A stretch of 17,833 nt of DNA from RUG12395 sp045541735 (GCA_045541735.1 JAZQJQ010000011.1:1-17833); one strand, 5' to 3'; shown: positions 1-7,703, numbered from the stretch's first letter. A program made the numbers and translations. Notes: generated by a model not told the origin, from the sequence alone.

Positions 1-6
1 TAGGCA

Positions 7-56
7 CACATTTAGCGTGCGTAAGCACATTTAGCGTTACTCAAGTCACATTTAGC
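7..56. repeat. Three short direct repeats CACATTTAGC
   Basis: The 10-base word CACATTTAGC occurs at 7-16, 26-35 and 47-56, so the copies are 19 to 21 bases apart. It lies directly beyond the tRNA-Tyr terminator. A small hairpin (CGGTTTTCC paired with GGAAAAGCCG, 58-80) separates it from that terminator. Read on the minus strand the word is GCTAAATGTG, separated by tiny palindromes such as GTGCTTACGCAC. This resembles the palindrome-plus-spacer layout at 7901-8060. The array may continue left of the window. Confidence 0.6.
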
Positions 57-90
57 TCGGTTTTCCTTTTGGAAAAGCCGAATTTAACTG

Positions 91-120
91 AAAAAAGCAC
101 TTCGAAAGAAGTGCTTTTTT
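91..120 (-). terminator. Terminator of the tRNA-Thr/tRNA-Tyr operon
   Basis: GCACTTC pairs with GAAGTGC around a GAAA loop, flanked by six A and six T, so it can work in either direction. It sits two bases beyond the CCA end of tRNA-Tyr. On the minus strand the T-run is followed by CAGTTAAATTCG. That is almost the same tail that follows the hairpins at 7872-7901 and 8072-8101 (CAGTTATATTCG), which marks all three as copies of one module. Confidence 0.9.
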
Positions 121-121
121 C

Positions 122-206
122 TGGTGGGAGCGGGTGGATTCGGACCACCGAAGTCACTGACAACAGATTTACAGTCTGCCCCCTTTGGCCGCTCGGGAAC
201 GCTCCC
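122..206 (-). tRNA. tRNA-Tyr (GTA anticodon)
   Basis: Read on the minus strand, this is a class II tRNA of 85 nt with acceptor GGGAGCG paired to CGCTCCC, discriminator A and encoded CCA. The anticodon loop is CTGTAAA, with anticodon GTA, and there is a long variable arm. The T-loop GGTTCGAATCC is intact. It lies 13 bases downstream of tRNA-Thr and is probably co-transcribed from the promoter at 327-355. Confidence 0.97.
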
Positions 207-219
207 ATATTAAGTTTTT

Positions 220-295
220 TGGAGCTGGTGGACGGACTTGAACCCCCGACCTGCTGATTACAAATCAGCTGCTCTACCAACTGAGCTACACCAGC
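220..295 (-). tRNA. tRNA-Thr (TGT anticodon)
   Basis: On the minus strand this is a 76-nt tRNA with acceptor GCTGGTG paired to CACCAGC, discriminator T and encoded CCA. The anticodon stem GCTGA/TCAGC holds the loop TTTGTAA, giving anticodon TGT (Thr). It is the first gene of a two-tRNA operon. Confidence 0.97.
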
Positions 296-326
296 ATATC
301 GAACTGTCTGTCCGGCAACGCAAATT

Positions 327-355
327 ATTCTAACACAAAGATATCGGATTGTCAA
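327..355 (-). promoter_or_regulatory. Promoter of the tRNA-Thr/tRNA-Tyr operon
   Basis: On the minus strand, TTGACA (350-355) and TAGAAT (327-332) are separated by 17 bases. The -10 ends 31 bases before the mature 5' end of tRNA-Thr. Confidence 0.85.
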
Positions 356-414
356 GACTTTTTTTCAGAAAGATAAATTTTTTTTGACCAAGGCGAAGCA
401 TTTTTCTCTTTTTC

Positions 415-443
415 TTGATTTATACAGAAAGCTGTGTTAAACT
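415..443 (+). promoter_or_regulatory. Promoter of the trkA operon
   Basis: TTGATT (415-420), a 17-base spacer and TAAACT (438-443) precede trkA by 39 bases. The short leader leaves no room for a c-di-AMP or other riboswitch. Confidence 0.7.
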
Positions 444-482
444 GTCTTCAATATTTATAATGTTTTCCCAAAAGGAGACACA

Positions 483-1844
483 ATGAAGATAGTTATAATA
501 GGTGCAGGAAAGATCGGTCTTTACCTTGCCGCCTGCCTTTCAAATGACGGAAACGCAGTAACGATAGTAGACTCAAACCCAAAGACGGTCGAGGATGCAG
601 TAAACAGTTACGATATCAACGGCGTTATGGGAAACGGCGTTAATATAACCGTACAGAACGACGCGGGCGTAAGCAAAGCCGACGTACTTATAGCAACAAC
701 GGGAAGCGATGAGATGAATATGCTTTGCTGCCTCATTGCCAAAAAGCTTGGAGTTAAACGCACGGTTGCGAGGATCCGAGACCCCGAGTACTCGCGCCAG
801 TTCATTTTGATGCTTGATATGATGGGGCTCGACTTTGCTGTAAACCCCGAGCTTGAGTCTGCATCCGAAATGTCGCGCCTGCTGCGTTACCCCACCGCGA
901 TAAGTCTCGATACCTTTGCCAAGGGCAAGGTCGATCTTGCGGAAATGATCGTAAACGAGGGATCTATCCTTGACGGACTGAAGATAAGCGAACTGCCGCG
1001 CACACTTGACAATATCCGTCTGCTTGTCTGTGCGATACAGCGCGGGGACGAAGTCATTATCCCCAACGGCGAAAGTATCATCCAAGCGGGGGATAAGATA
1101 CACTTTACCGCCAGCCACGAACAGCTTACCGCATTCTTTAACAAGATAGGCGCGTATACAAAAAAGCTGAGGCACGTGCTTATTATCGGCGGCGGCAGAA
1201 TAGCTTACTACCTTGCTCGCAGATTACAGGACAGCGGTATGACGGTAAAAATAGTTGAGAAAGACGAAAAACGCTGTCTTGAACTTTCGGAGATGCTTCC
1301 TAAAGCCGAGATAATCTACGGTGACGGCACCGATCAGACGCTGCTCGAAGAGATAGGCTTCTCACAGTTTGATGCATGCGTTGCCGCTACGGGTATAGAC
1401 GAGGAAAATATAATAATCTCGCTTTTCGCAAAGCATTGCGGTATGAGCAAGATAATCACAAAGATAAGCAAGGCGGCAATGACGGATATGCTTACTTCTA
1501 TCGGTATAGATACGGTCATATCTCCCCGCCAGATGACGGAAAATCTCATTCTATCTTACGTGCGCGCAATGAAAAACACTGTGGGAAGCTCCGTCAGCAC
1601 TTTGCACAAGGTCGTTGACGGCAGAGTTGAAGCGCTTGAGTTCCGAGTTTCGGAAAACAGCGCAGTAATAAACACACCGCTCTTTGAGCTTGATCTGAAA
1701 GGCGATCTGCTTATCTCCTGCATCATACGCGGCAATACCGTTATCATCCCCGGAGGACGCGACGTTATCCTGCCCGGTGACAGTGTAATAATAACAACAG
1801 CAAATCAACAACTTTCCGACCTTGATGATATTTTGAAACGATAA
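483..1844 (+). CDS. trkA: Trk potassium uptake regulatory subunit TrkA
   Basis: This cytoplasmic nucleotide-binding subunit gates the TrkH potassium channel. The 453-residue protein has the full duplicated RCK plan: an N-domain with GAGKIG at residues 7-12 and an acidic residue ending strand 2 (D30, expected for NAD(H)), then a C-domain. A second Rossmann domain begins with IIGGGRIA at about 235-241, followed by a final C-domain ending in a gate-ligand-type LPGDSVII stretch. Length matches double-RCK TrkA proteins rather than the single-RCK KtrA type. The start is fixed by AAAGGAGA eight bases upstream. trkH follows after 6 bases, so the two should be co-expressed. Identification is secure from domain layout and partner. 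Confidence 0.97.
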   Translation: MKIVIIGAGKIGLYLAACLSNDGNAVTIVDSNPKTVEDAVNSYDINGVMGNGVNITVQNDAGVSKADVLIATTGSDEMNMLCCLIAKKLGVKRTVARIRDPEYSRQFILMLDMMGLDFAVNPELESASEMSRLLRYPTAISLDTFAKGKVDLAEMIVNEGSILDGLKISELPRTLDNIRLLVCAIQRGDEVIIPNGESIIQAGDKIHFTASHEQLTAFFNKIGAYTKKLRHVLIIGGGRIAYYLARRLQDSGMTVKIVEKDEKRCLELSEMLPKAEIIYGDGTDQTLLEEIGFSQFDACVAATGIDEENIIISLFAKHCGMSKIITKISKAAMTDMLTSIGIDTVISPRQMTENLILSYVRAMKNTVGSSVSTLHKVVDGRVEALEFRVSENSAVINTPLFELDLKGDLLISCIIRGNTVIIPGGRDVILPGDSVIITTANQQLSDLDDILKR

Positions 1845-1850
1845 AATACT

Positions 1851-3293
1851 ATGAATATACGAAGCATACTTTTCATTCTCGGCAAGGTAGTATTTCTCAT
1901 CGGACTTACGATGCTCCTCCCCGTTTTTATTGCAATACTGTATAGGGAAAGCGTGTGGATCGTATATGCCGTTGTTGCCGGAATCTCCATTGCCGTCGGC
2001 GGAATAAGCTTCTGCCGCAAAAGAAAAAAGATCACCATCCGAGCGCGCGAAGGACTTGCAATAGCGGGACTTGTGTGGATAGCGGTAAGTATCGTAAGCG
2101 CTCTTCCCTTCTGTATTACGCGCGAAATACCGCGCTTTATCGATGCGGTATTTGAAACGGTATCGGGATATACTACCACGGGTTCTACCATTCTTTCGGA
2201 TATTGAAGCGCTCTCCCACGCAAGCCTTTTCTGGCGCAGCTTTACGCACTGGGTAGGCGGAATGGGAGTTCTTGTGCTTGCGCTTGCGCTTCTTCCGGGC
2301 AACGATACGCAGTCAATGCACATTATGCGGGCTGAGGTGCCGGGGCCTACCGTAGGAAAGCTTGTTTCACGCATAAGAGTAACCGCAAGATTACTGTACG
2401 TCATCTATATCGCCCTTACCGTTATTGAGATGCTGTTCCTGCTTATCGGCGGAATGCCGTTGTTTGATTCTGCAGTTACTTCCTTTGCAACCGCAGGAAC
2501 CGGCGGATTTGCCATCAAAAACGCAAGTATCGCCGCCTATGACAGCGCGTATATCGACTGGGTGATCACAATATTCATGCTGCTGTTCAGCGTAAACTTC
2601 ACCCTTTATTATATGATACTCCTCGGTCATTTCAAGACCGCAATAAAAAGCGAGGAGCTGCGTTGGTTCGGCGGTATCGTTCTTATCGCAACGGCGCTTA
2701 TCACCTTAAACATCCTGCCGCTGTACGAAAGCTTTTTGGAAGCGCTCAGATATTCGGCATTTCAGGTTGCTTCAATAGTCTCCACGACCGGTTTTATAAC
2801 CGCAAATTACGATCTCTGGCCTACGTTCTCACAGACAGTTTTGGTTCTTTTGATGTTCATCGGTGCTTGCGCAGGCTCAACGGGCGGCGGTATCAAGGTA
2901 TACCGCGTGGCAGTCATCTGCAAGACCGCCATAAGCAACGTGCGCCGTCAGCTTTTCCCCCGCTCGGTCGCGCCAATAAAGCATGAAGGCAAACTGCTTG
3001 ACGACGAGGTGCGCAACGGCATTACGGGTTATATGTTCGCGTACATGGCTATTGCCGCAGTATCAACCCTCCTACTTTCGCTTGACGACGTTGTGTTTAC
3101 TGAGGCGTTCACCGCGATGGCAGCTTGCCTGAACAATATCGGTCCCGGACTCGGCAAGATAGGTGCAGTCGGCAATTTCGGAGATCTCAGTGTGCTTTCC
3201 AAATGCGTACTTATCTTCGATATGCTGGCAGGAAGGCTTGAGCTGTTCCCCATTCTTGCCATACTTTATCCTACAGCTTGGAAAAAGGGTTGA
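1851..3293 (+). CDS. trkH: Trk potassium channel subunit TrkH
   Basis: This is the membrane K+-translocating subunit, 480 residues and highly hydrophobic. The four pore-loop filter motifs of the Trk/Ktr/HKT superfamily are visible: SGYTTTGST (105-113), TAGTGGF (214-220), STTGFI (311-316) and NNIGPGLG (428-435). A conserved GSTGGGIK loop lies at 342-349. There are two extra N-terminal helices, as in TrkH rather than KtrB. No clear Shine-Dalgarno sequence lies before the ATG, which is 6 bases after trkA, so translation is probably coupled to trkA. The next gene starts 4 bases after its stop. Confidence 0.96.
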   Translation: MNIRSILFILGKVVFLIGLTMLLPVFIAILYRESVWIVYAVVAGISIAVGGISFCRKRKKITIRAREGLAIAGLVWIAVSIVSALPFCITREIPRFIDAVFETVSGYTTTGSTILSDIEALSHASLFWRSFTHWVGGMGVLVLALALLPGNDTQSMHIMRAEVPGPTVGKLVSRIRVTARLLYVIYIALTVIEMLFLLIGGMPLFDSAVTSFATAGTGGFAIKNASIAAYDSAYIDWVITIFMLLFSVNFTLYYMILLGHFKTAIKSEELRWFGGIVLIATALITLNILPLYESFLEALRYSAFQVASIVSTTGFITANYDLWPTFSQTVLVLLMFIGACAGSTGGGIKVYRVAVICKTAISNVRRQLFPRSVAPIKHEGKLLDDEVRNGITGYMFAYMAIAAVSTLLLSLDDVVFTEAFTAMAACLNNIGPGLGKIGAVGNFGDLSVLSKCVLIFDMLAGRLELFPILAILYPTAWKKG

Positions 3294-3297
3294 TCTT

Positions 3298-4005
3298 ATG
3301 AAAAAAAACTACGTTATAAATTATGCCTGCGCACTGCTTGCGCTGATACTGCTTATATGCGGCGTAGGGGTGTTCTTCATTAACGTTAAGGCTCCCAAAG
3401 CCGCACAACCGCTTGAGAGTACGGATATCACAAAAACGGAGCCGCTTGAGTACTACAACGCGGAATTTCTTATCGTTGACGTATACTCTTATTTTGGTGA
3501 TTCCGTACAGCATTCAACCGAGTATTTCTGCTACGCACTTGTAAAGGACAAGTATAACAACACTCAAGCAGTCTCCCTCAGCATAACAGATAAAGACAGC
3601 CTTTTTATGGCAGTTAAGGAATATGCCTGCAATGAGCAGGCAGAGATAGGCGATCTCATAATCGAGTGCGCCGCAAAGGCACAGAGAATAAGCGCGTATC
3701 CCGACTATATCAACAGATGGTACGGCGAATCGGGAGCTGCTTACAACGAAATGATAGGCATATCGTCAAGCATTCCGATGAATTTCGAGTTTTTCAGTGA
3801 ATCCGACGATTTTATCGAAACGCGAAAAGCTGACCAAAAGATAATGCTCGTGATCGCTATGTTATGTACTGTAATAGGTGCAATCTTCGCGTTTGCAGCA
3901 TTCCTTGTCCCCGGGATCAAGGTAAATACTGCTCCCAGGCTAACCGCGCTTTCTTCGGACAATCAATCAGAAAAAGATGCAGAAACAACAGAAAACCATG
4001 AATAA
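3298..4005 (+). CDS. Bitopic membrane protein of unknown function, Trk-linked
   Basis: I do not recognise this 235-residue protein. It has a hydrophobic N-terminal helix (about residues 8-28, LLALILLICGVGVFFI) after a Lys/Asn-rich start. An extracytoplasmic-looking domain of about 160 residues follows, then a second transmembrane helix (about 183-205) and a short polar acidic tail. The start at 3298 is chosen over an in-frame upstream ATG at 3163, which lies inside trkH; AAAAAGGG precedes 3298 at normal spacing. It follows trkH after 4 bases and overlaps the glycerate kinase start by 8 bases, so it belongs to this operon. The position next to trkH hints at an accessory or sensing role, but that is inference only. 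Confidence 0.8.
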   Translation: MKKNYVINYACALLALILLICGVGVFFINVKAPKAAQPLESTDITKTEPLEYYNAEFLIVDVYSYFGDSVQHSTEYFCYALVKDKYNNTQAVSLSITDKDSLFMAVKEYACNEQAEIGDLIIECAAKAQRISAYPDYINRWYGESGAAYNEMIGISSSIPMNFEFFSESDDFIETRKADQKIMLVIAMLCTVIGAIFAFAAFLVPGIKVNTAPRLTALSSDNQSEKDAETTENHE

Positions 4006-5119
4006 GATACTTTTAATGCCCGATTCCTTTAAGGGCACCGTCACATCGCTTGAAGCTTGTGAAATAATGAAAAAATGCATAGAGCGCCATTTCCCGGACT
4101 GTCAAGTTATCTCCGTACCGATTGCTGACGGAGGCGAGGGCACTGCGGAAAGTTTCGTTTATGCACTCGGCGGCAAGACCGAGAATGTTCACTGCAAGGG
4201 CCCGTTTTTCGAGGACATAAATTCCCACTACGCTATGCTTCCCGATGGCACCGCAATTATCGAGCTTGCAGCCGCCGCCGGCATAACGCTTGCGAAAAAT
4301 CTTGACCCGCTCGCCGCCACTACTTACGGTGTCGGTCAGCTTATCGCATCTGCGCTCGATAACGGCGCAAAAAAGATAATACTTGCAATCGGAGGATCAG
4401 CGACCAATGATTTCGGATGCGGTATTGCCTCCGCGCTCGGTGTGCGCTTTACCGATGCAAATGGAAAGGAGTTAATCCCCACCGGAGGGACCCTCGCAAA
4501 TATTGCACACGTTGATATATCTGCCGCAGACAGCAGATTAAAGGACGCGGAGCTTATCTGTATGTGCGACGTTACCAACGTACCATACGGCTTAAACGGT
4601 GCCGCACATGTATTTGCTCCCCAAAAGGGCGCAGATGAAAAAAGCGCGGAGATACTCGATGAGGGCGTAAAGCACGTATGCGAGGTGGTAAAGACCGACC
4701 TTGGAATTGACGTATCCGAGCTTAAGGGCGGAGGAGCAGCAGGTGCTTCTGGTGCAGGAATGTACGCGTTTTTCGGCTTTAAGCTTCAGGCGGGCATCGA
4801 CGTGCTGCTTGATACCGTAAAATTTGAAACACTTGCCAAGGATGCCGATATGGTATTCACTGGTGAAGGGCGGCTTGATTCTCAGACGCTTGGAGGCAAG
4901 GTGGTAAGCGGTATCGGTAATCGCGCAAAATCTATCGGTGTGCCGGTCGTTGCGGTCGTCGGAGGCGCAAAGGAAGGCGCGGAGGCGATATACGAACACG
5001 GCGTAACAGCCATATTTTCCACGAACCGCCTACCGGAGCCCTTTACCGGAGACCCCGTAAAAAGCAAAAACAATCTCGAATTTGCTTTTGATAACATAAT
5101 GCGTTTATTTAAGATTTAA
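3998..5119 (+). CDS. Glycerate kinase (GlxK/GarK family)
   Basis: Phosphorylates D-glycerate with ATP; family members make 2- or 3-phosphoglycerate, and the regiochemistry cannot be read from sequence. The 373-residue protein carries the family I signatures: LLMPDSFKGTVTS at the N-terminus, IADGGEGTAE near residues 42-51, GGSATNDFGCG near 133-143, GGGAAGASGAG near 245-255 and TGEGRLDSQTLGGKV near 288-302. Length is typical. An in-frame ATG at 3977 would add seven polar residues; 3998 is preferred because the family begins close to the MPDSFKG motif, though neither start has a strong ribosome binding site. It overlaps the upstream gene by 8 bases, suggesting translational coupling. The functional link to potassium transport is unclear. 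Confidence 0.93.
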   Translation: MNKILLMPDSFKGTVTSLEACEIMKKCIERHFPDCQVISVPIADGGEGTAESFVYALGGKTENVHCKGPFFEDINSHYAMLPDGTAIIELAAAAGITLAKNLDPLAATTYGVGQLIASALDNGAKKIILAIGGSATNDFGCGIASALGVRFTDANGKELIPTGGTLANIAHVDISAADSRLKDAELICMCDVTNVPYGLNGAAHVFAPQKGADEKSAEILDEGVKHVCEVVKTDLGIDVSELKGGGAAGASGAGMYAFFGFKLQAGIDVLLDTVKFETLAKDADMVFTGEGRLDSQTLGGKVVSGIGNRAKSIGVPVVAVVGGAKEGAEAIYEHGVTAIFSTNRLPEPFTGDPVKSKNNLEFAFDNIMRLFKI

Positions 5120-5146
5120 TGCGAATACATATAGGGGGATTTATAA

Positions 5147-5860
5147 ATGGGTATGATCACTTACGAAAAGCTGCGCAGCTTTTCCTACTCAAACGACAGA
5201 CTTGTAAAAGGCGAGATCAAGGGCGTTGCCGTTCATTTTACGGGACTCGGCGGCTCTTCTATGCAGGACGATAACGAGCGCGCGATACGCTTTGCCGAGC
5301 ACGGCATTATTTTGCTTATCCCCTATAACGATCCTTGGTGCTGGATGAATGATCAGGCAGTTGCTTACACAGATGAGGTCGTAGATGTGATATTCGAGCA
5401 TTACGGTCTTGACGAAAGCATGCCCATCGCCCATATCGGCGGTTCTATGGGCGGTCTTTCCGCACTGGTATACACCAAGTACGCAAAGCGCACCCCCAAG
5501 ACCTGCGTGGTAAACTGCCCCGTGTGCGACCTTCCCTATCACTTCACCGAGCGGCCCGATCTGCCCCGCACCCTTTACAATGCATTCTTTGACGAAGCAG
5601 ATGATCTGCAGGCGGCTATGGAAAAGCGCTCCCCCCTGCATCTCGCATCGGTAATGCCTGATGTGCAGTACCACTTATTCCACGCGGAGTGGGATACCGC
5701 AGTATTCAAGGAAATGCACTCGGATAAATTCTACGAAGCAATGAAGGACTGCCACAGCATCACCTACGATGCAGTCCCCAAACGCGGACACTGCGGCCTT
5801 ACCCCCGATATGGCAAAGAAGTACGAGCAGTACATATTTACTGAGCTTAATGCGCTGTAA
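5147..5860 (+). CDS. Alpha/beta-hydrolase family protein
   Basis: This 237-residue soluble protein has the alpha/beta-hydrolase fold layout. An HFTGLGGSS loop near 30-38 could form the oxyanion hole. The nucleophile elbow is GGSMGG with Ser100, a likely acid is Asp183 in HAEWDTAVF, and the catalytic His215 lies in KRGHCGL. There is no signal peptide. The substrate cannot be inferred; it may be an esterase, peptidase or carbon-carbon hydrolase. AGGGG sits eight bases before the ATG. It begins 27 bases after the glycerate kinase and is the last gene before the strong terminator at 5883. Confidence 0.85.
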   Translation: MGMITYEKLRSFSYSNDRLVKGEIKGVAVHFTGLGGSSMQDDNERAIRFAEHGIILLIPYNDPWCWMNDQAVAYTDEVVDVIFEHYGLDESMPIAHIGGSMGGLSALVYTKYAKRTPKTCVVNCPVCDLPYHFTERPDLPRTLYNAFFDEADDLQAAMEKRSPLHLASVMPDVQYHLFHAEWDTAVFKEMHSDKFYEAMKDCHSITYDAVPKRGHCGLTPDMAKKYEQYIFTELNAL

Positions 5861-5882
5861 ATAGGCATAATAACGAAAGTTA

Positions 5883-5948
5883 AAAAAAACGTACCCCCGC
5901 TATGCGTAGTGCTATTAAGGACGCTACGCATAGCGGCGGTACGTTTTT
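5883..5948. terminator. Long bidirectional terminator between convergent operons
   Basis: The arms AAAAACGTACC.CCGCTATGCGTAG and CTACGCATAGCGG.GGTACGTTTTT pair over more than 20 bases around a loop of about 12. A-runs and T-runs lie at both ends. It separates the plus-strand trk operon from the minus-strand kinase gene and can serve both. Confidence 0.9.
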
Positions 5949-5999
5949 CGCTAAGGAAATCACACAGCCGCAGGGCGGCGCCTTAGTGCCTCCGTTTTC

Positions 6000-6569
6000 T
6001 TATAAAGCAAACCTTTCCTTTATCATCCTTGCAACCTTATCAGGGGCAAGGCAAGTATTATCTATTTTGATATAGCTTTCAAAAGGCAGCTTTTCGCCCT
6101 CTTCGGAATTAAGACGGTATTTTTCGCCTGTCTTGCGCATTTCAGCCTCGCTCCACTCAAGGTTTCGTTTGGATTCTTTATGTAGAAGTCGGTTTTCCGA
6201 ACGGTTGCGAACAAGCCTTTCTTCAAAATCCGCACAAAGCTCTACAACGTGGCATTCAGCGCCCTTCGATTTAAAAAGCTCTATTATTCCGAGAATATAA
6301 TCATACTCACTTTGCTCGTCAAATGCAAACATATAGGTAAAGATCAGTCCGGGAAAATCTCCGTGTGCATACAGTTCAAACACCGTCTGCCTTATCGAGT
6401 TGTTCAAAGCCCTCCATTCCGGCTCGTTGCGGGCAAAAAGCTTACGTGTCAATTCAATAGACATATGGTTGTGAAAAAGCCTAAGCGGCGTTATTCTTGC
6501 AAGTTCCTGTCCCACGGTCATTTTACCCACCGCGTGCGGGCCTAAGATTATTACAAGTTGTTTCGGCAT
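6000..6569 (-). CDS. P-loop kinase of the AAA_33 / shikimate-kinase-like type
   Basis: This 189-residue nucleotide-binding protein opens with a beta strand and Walker A motif, GPHAVGKMT (residues 10-18). An HNHMSIEL segment at about 34-41, where small-molecule kinases bind substrate, follows, then an Arg-rich lid-like stretch (RLVRNRSENRL). The C-terminus has IKIDNT, resembling the base-proximal strand of phosphoryl-transfer kinases. The phosphoryl acceptor is unknown. I chose ATG at 6569, with AAAGGAG upstream, over a longer reading that would run into the neighbouring gene. The start is 4 bases after the methyltransferase stop, so its ribosome binding site lies at the end of that gene and translation is likely coupled. 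Confidence 0.82.
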   Translation of the reverse strand: MPKQLVIILGPHAVGKMTVGQELARITPLRLFHNHMSIELTRKLFARNEPEWRALNNSIRQTVFELYAHGDFPGLIFTYMFAFDEQSEYDYILGIIELFKSKGAECHVVELCADFEERLVRNRSENRLLHKESKRNLEWSEAEMRKTGEKYRLNSEEGEKLPFESYIKIDNTCLAPDKVARMIKERFAL

Positions 6570-6573
6570 AAGA

Positions 6574-7362
6574 CTACTCCTTTCTGAAAATATCCAAAAT
6601 GTGATTTGTTGCTCCCGCCATATCCGAACGCTCGCATATACAAAAATGATAGCGCATATAGGTCTCAAAGGTCGAGTCATCCATTTCGTCCACTGCGTTT
6701 CCGATGAAATGCGTCAGCATATCAGTACCTACGTAATGCAATCTCTTTACGTGAAAAACTGCCATAAGTCTGTCGATATCCTCTTTGCGGTAGAGGGAGA
6801 ATATCTCCCTTGGGGTAGAAGCAAGGGCAAAGGTATCTGGATCTATCAGCGGTTTGTATTGCTCCATGTTTATACCTCCGCGGGCAAAGCAAAACTGATA
6901 CACCGTCATATCGCTGTTGCAATATGCGGCAAACATTATACCGCCCTTTTTAGTGACACGCACAGCCTCGCCCATCGCCCTGCATTTATCTTCATCGGTA
7001 TATAGATGATACATCGGCCCGAGAAGCAGAACTATATCGTACGCTCCGTCGGGAATGAAGGAAAGGTCAACGGCATCTCCCTGCCGTACGGTAATGCTCT
7101 CCTTCGGCTCCGTGTTGGCACGGAACACCCGTATATTGCATTCCATCAGCTCCACAGCATCCACCGTGTATCCTTTTCGCGCAAAATAATGGGAATACCT
7201 CCCCGTACCCGCGCCTATCTCCAGAATTTTCATCCCTTTCTGCAGATATTTTTCAATATAATGCACGGTGGTGAGAAATTCTACCGAGCCGTGCTTTGAC
7301 ATAAGCCTCTCATCCTCGTTATGTGTCTCGTAATACCCTTTCAGCGCTTCAGTCCGTTCCAT
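6574..7362 (-). CDS. Class I SAM-dependent methyltransferase
   Basis: Methyl transfer from S-adenosylmethionine to an unidentified acceptor; cytoplasmic. The 262-residue protein has motif I LEIGAGTGRYS (about 47-57), an acidic residue after strand 2 (AVEL, 69-72), a GDAVDL segment and motif IV-like DIVLLLGPMYHL. A C-terminal substrate-binding region contains several His, Cys and Tyr residues. A textbook AGGAGG lies five bases before the ATG. That ribosome binding site is directly preceded by a terminator-like hairpin (7384-7413) and a leader ORF, implying conditional expression. It is followed by the P-loop kinase in the same unit. A regulated modifying enzyme plus a kinase would fit stress or drug response, but this is inference. 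Confidence 0.88.
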   Translation of the reverse strand: MERTEALKGYYETHNEDERLMSKHGSVEFLTTVHYIEKYLQKGMKILEIGAGTGRYSHYFARKGYTVDAVELMECNIRVFRANTEPKESITVRQGDAVDLSFIPDGAYDIVLLLGPMYHLYTDEDKCRAMGEAVRVTKKGGIMFAAYCNSDMTVYQFCFARGGINMEQYKPLIDPDTFALASTPREIFSLYRKEDIDRLMAVFHVKRLHYVGTDMLTHFIGNAVDEMDDSTFETYMRYHFCICERSDMAGATNHILDIFRKE

Positions 7363-7373
7363 ATTCTCCTCCT

Positions 7374-7413
7374 AAATAAAAATCGGTGCAAATCGAGTTC
7401 TCGACTTGCACCG
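7374..7413 (-). terminator. Terminator-like hairpin directly before the methyltransferase ribosome binding site
   Basis: On the minus strand, CGGTGCAAGTCGAG pairs with CTCGATTTGCACCG (14 pairs, one G-T), followed by ATTTTTATTT at 7374-7383. The next base begins AGGAGG (7368-7373). The hairpin can end leader transcription or act as an attenuator for the methyltransferase-kinase pair. Confidence 0.75.
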
Positions 7414-7434
7414 TAATATCCAAAGCATATAGCG

Positions 7435-7551
7435 CTATATGACTATATCTTGTTTTGGGTACGACAATACAAGCCCGACAGAATACCAATCAGCGGTATT
7501 ATTGCCGTGCATCATAACATTATTGTTGCAATTAATGAAATGTACTGCCAT
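7435..7551 (-). CDS. Possible 38-residue leader peptide
   Basis: A short ORF starts at ATG 7551, with GAAAGG at normal spacing upstream. It ends in TAG 22 bases before the terminator-like hairpin. The peptide begins MAVHFINCNNNVMM and ends YPKQDIVI, with many Asn and aromatic residues. It lies between a consensus promoter and the methyltransferase, the usual place for an attenuation leader. I do not recognise it. Another frame of the same DNA reads as a hydrophobic peptide broken by one stop, so the coding frame is uncertain. Confidence 0.45.
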   Translation of the reverse strand: MAVHFINCNNNVMMHGNNTADWYSVGLVLSYPKQDIVI

Positions 7552-7578
7552 TGCCGTTACCTTTCAAATTTTTTCGTT

Positions 7579-7607
7579 AGTATATCACCGTCATTTGTGT
7601 TTGTCAA
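7579..7607 (-). promoter_or_regulatory. Promoter for the leader ORF / methyltransferase / kinase unit
   Basis: On the minus strand, TTGACA (7602-7607) and TATACT (7579-7584) are separated by exactly 17 bases. The -10 is 28 bases upstream of the leader ORF. It is divergent from the tRNA-Arg/His promoter at 7656-7684. Confidence 0.88.
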
Positions 7608-7655
7608 GGTTTATCTAAAATTTGATTAATTTCCGGTTTTTTTCTAAAACCGCTA

Positions 7656-7684
7656 TTGACAAACGAAAACGAAGATGGTATAAT
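7656..7684 (+). promoter_or_regulatory. Promoter of the tRNA-Arg/tRNA-His operon
   Basis: A perfect consensus: TTGACA (7656-7661), 17 bases, TATAAT (7679-7684), with the tRNA beginning 20 bases later. Confidence 0.93.
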
Positions 7685-7703
7685 TACTGTTGTTGCCGAG
7701 TGT

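Noticed and set aside
41..355. Apparent protein across the tRNA-Thr/Tyr region
   Set aside because: It is translation of two tRNA genes and their promoter.
296..482. Possible c-di-AMP or potassium-related riboswitch before trkA
   Set aside because: The predicted leader is only about 30 bases, too short for a known aptamer.
573..1175. Long open frame on the minus strand opposite trkA
   Set aside because: It lies wholly inside a conserved gene, has no ribosome binding site or recognisable protein features, and arises from trkA codon bias.
1551..2249. Open frame of 232 codons on the minus strand across the trkA/trkH junction
   Set aside because: Antisense to two conserved genes; its composition (many Tyr, Arg, Ser, Lys) is typical of a shadow frame.
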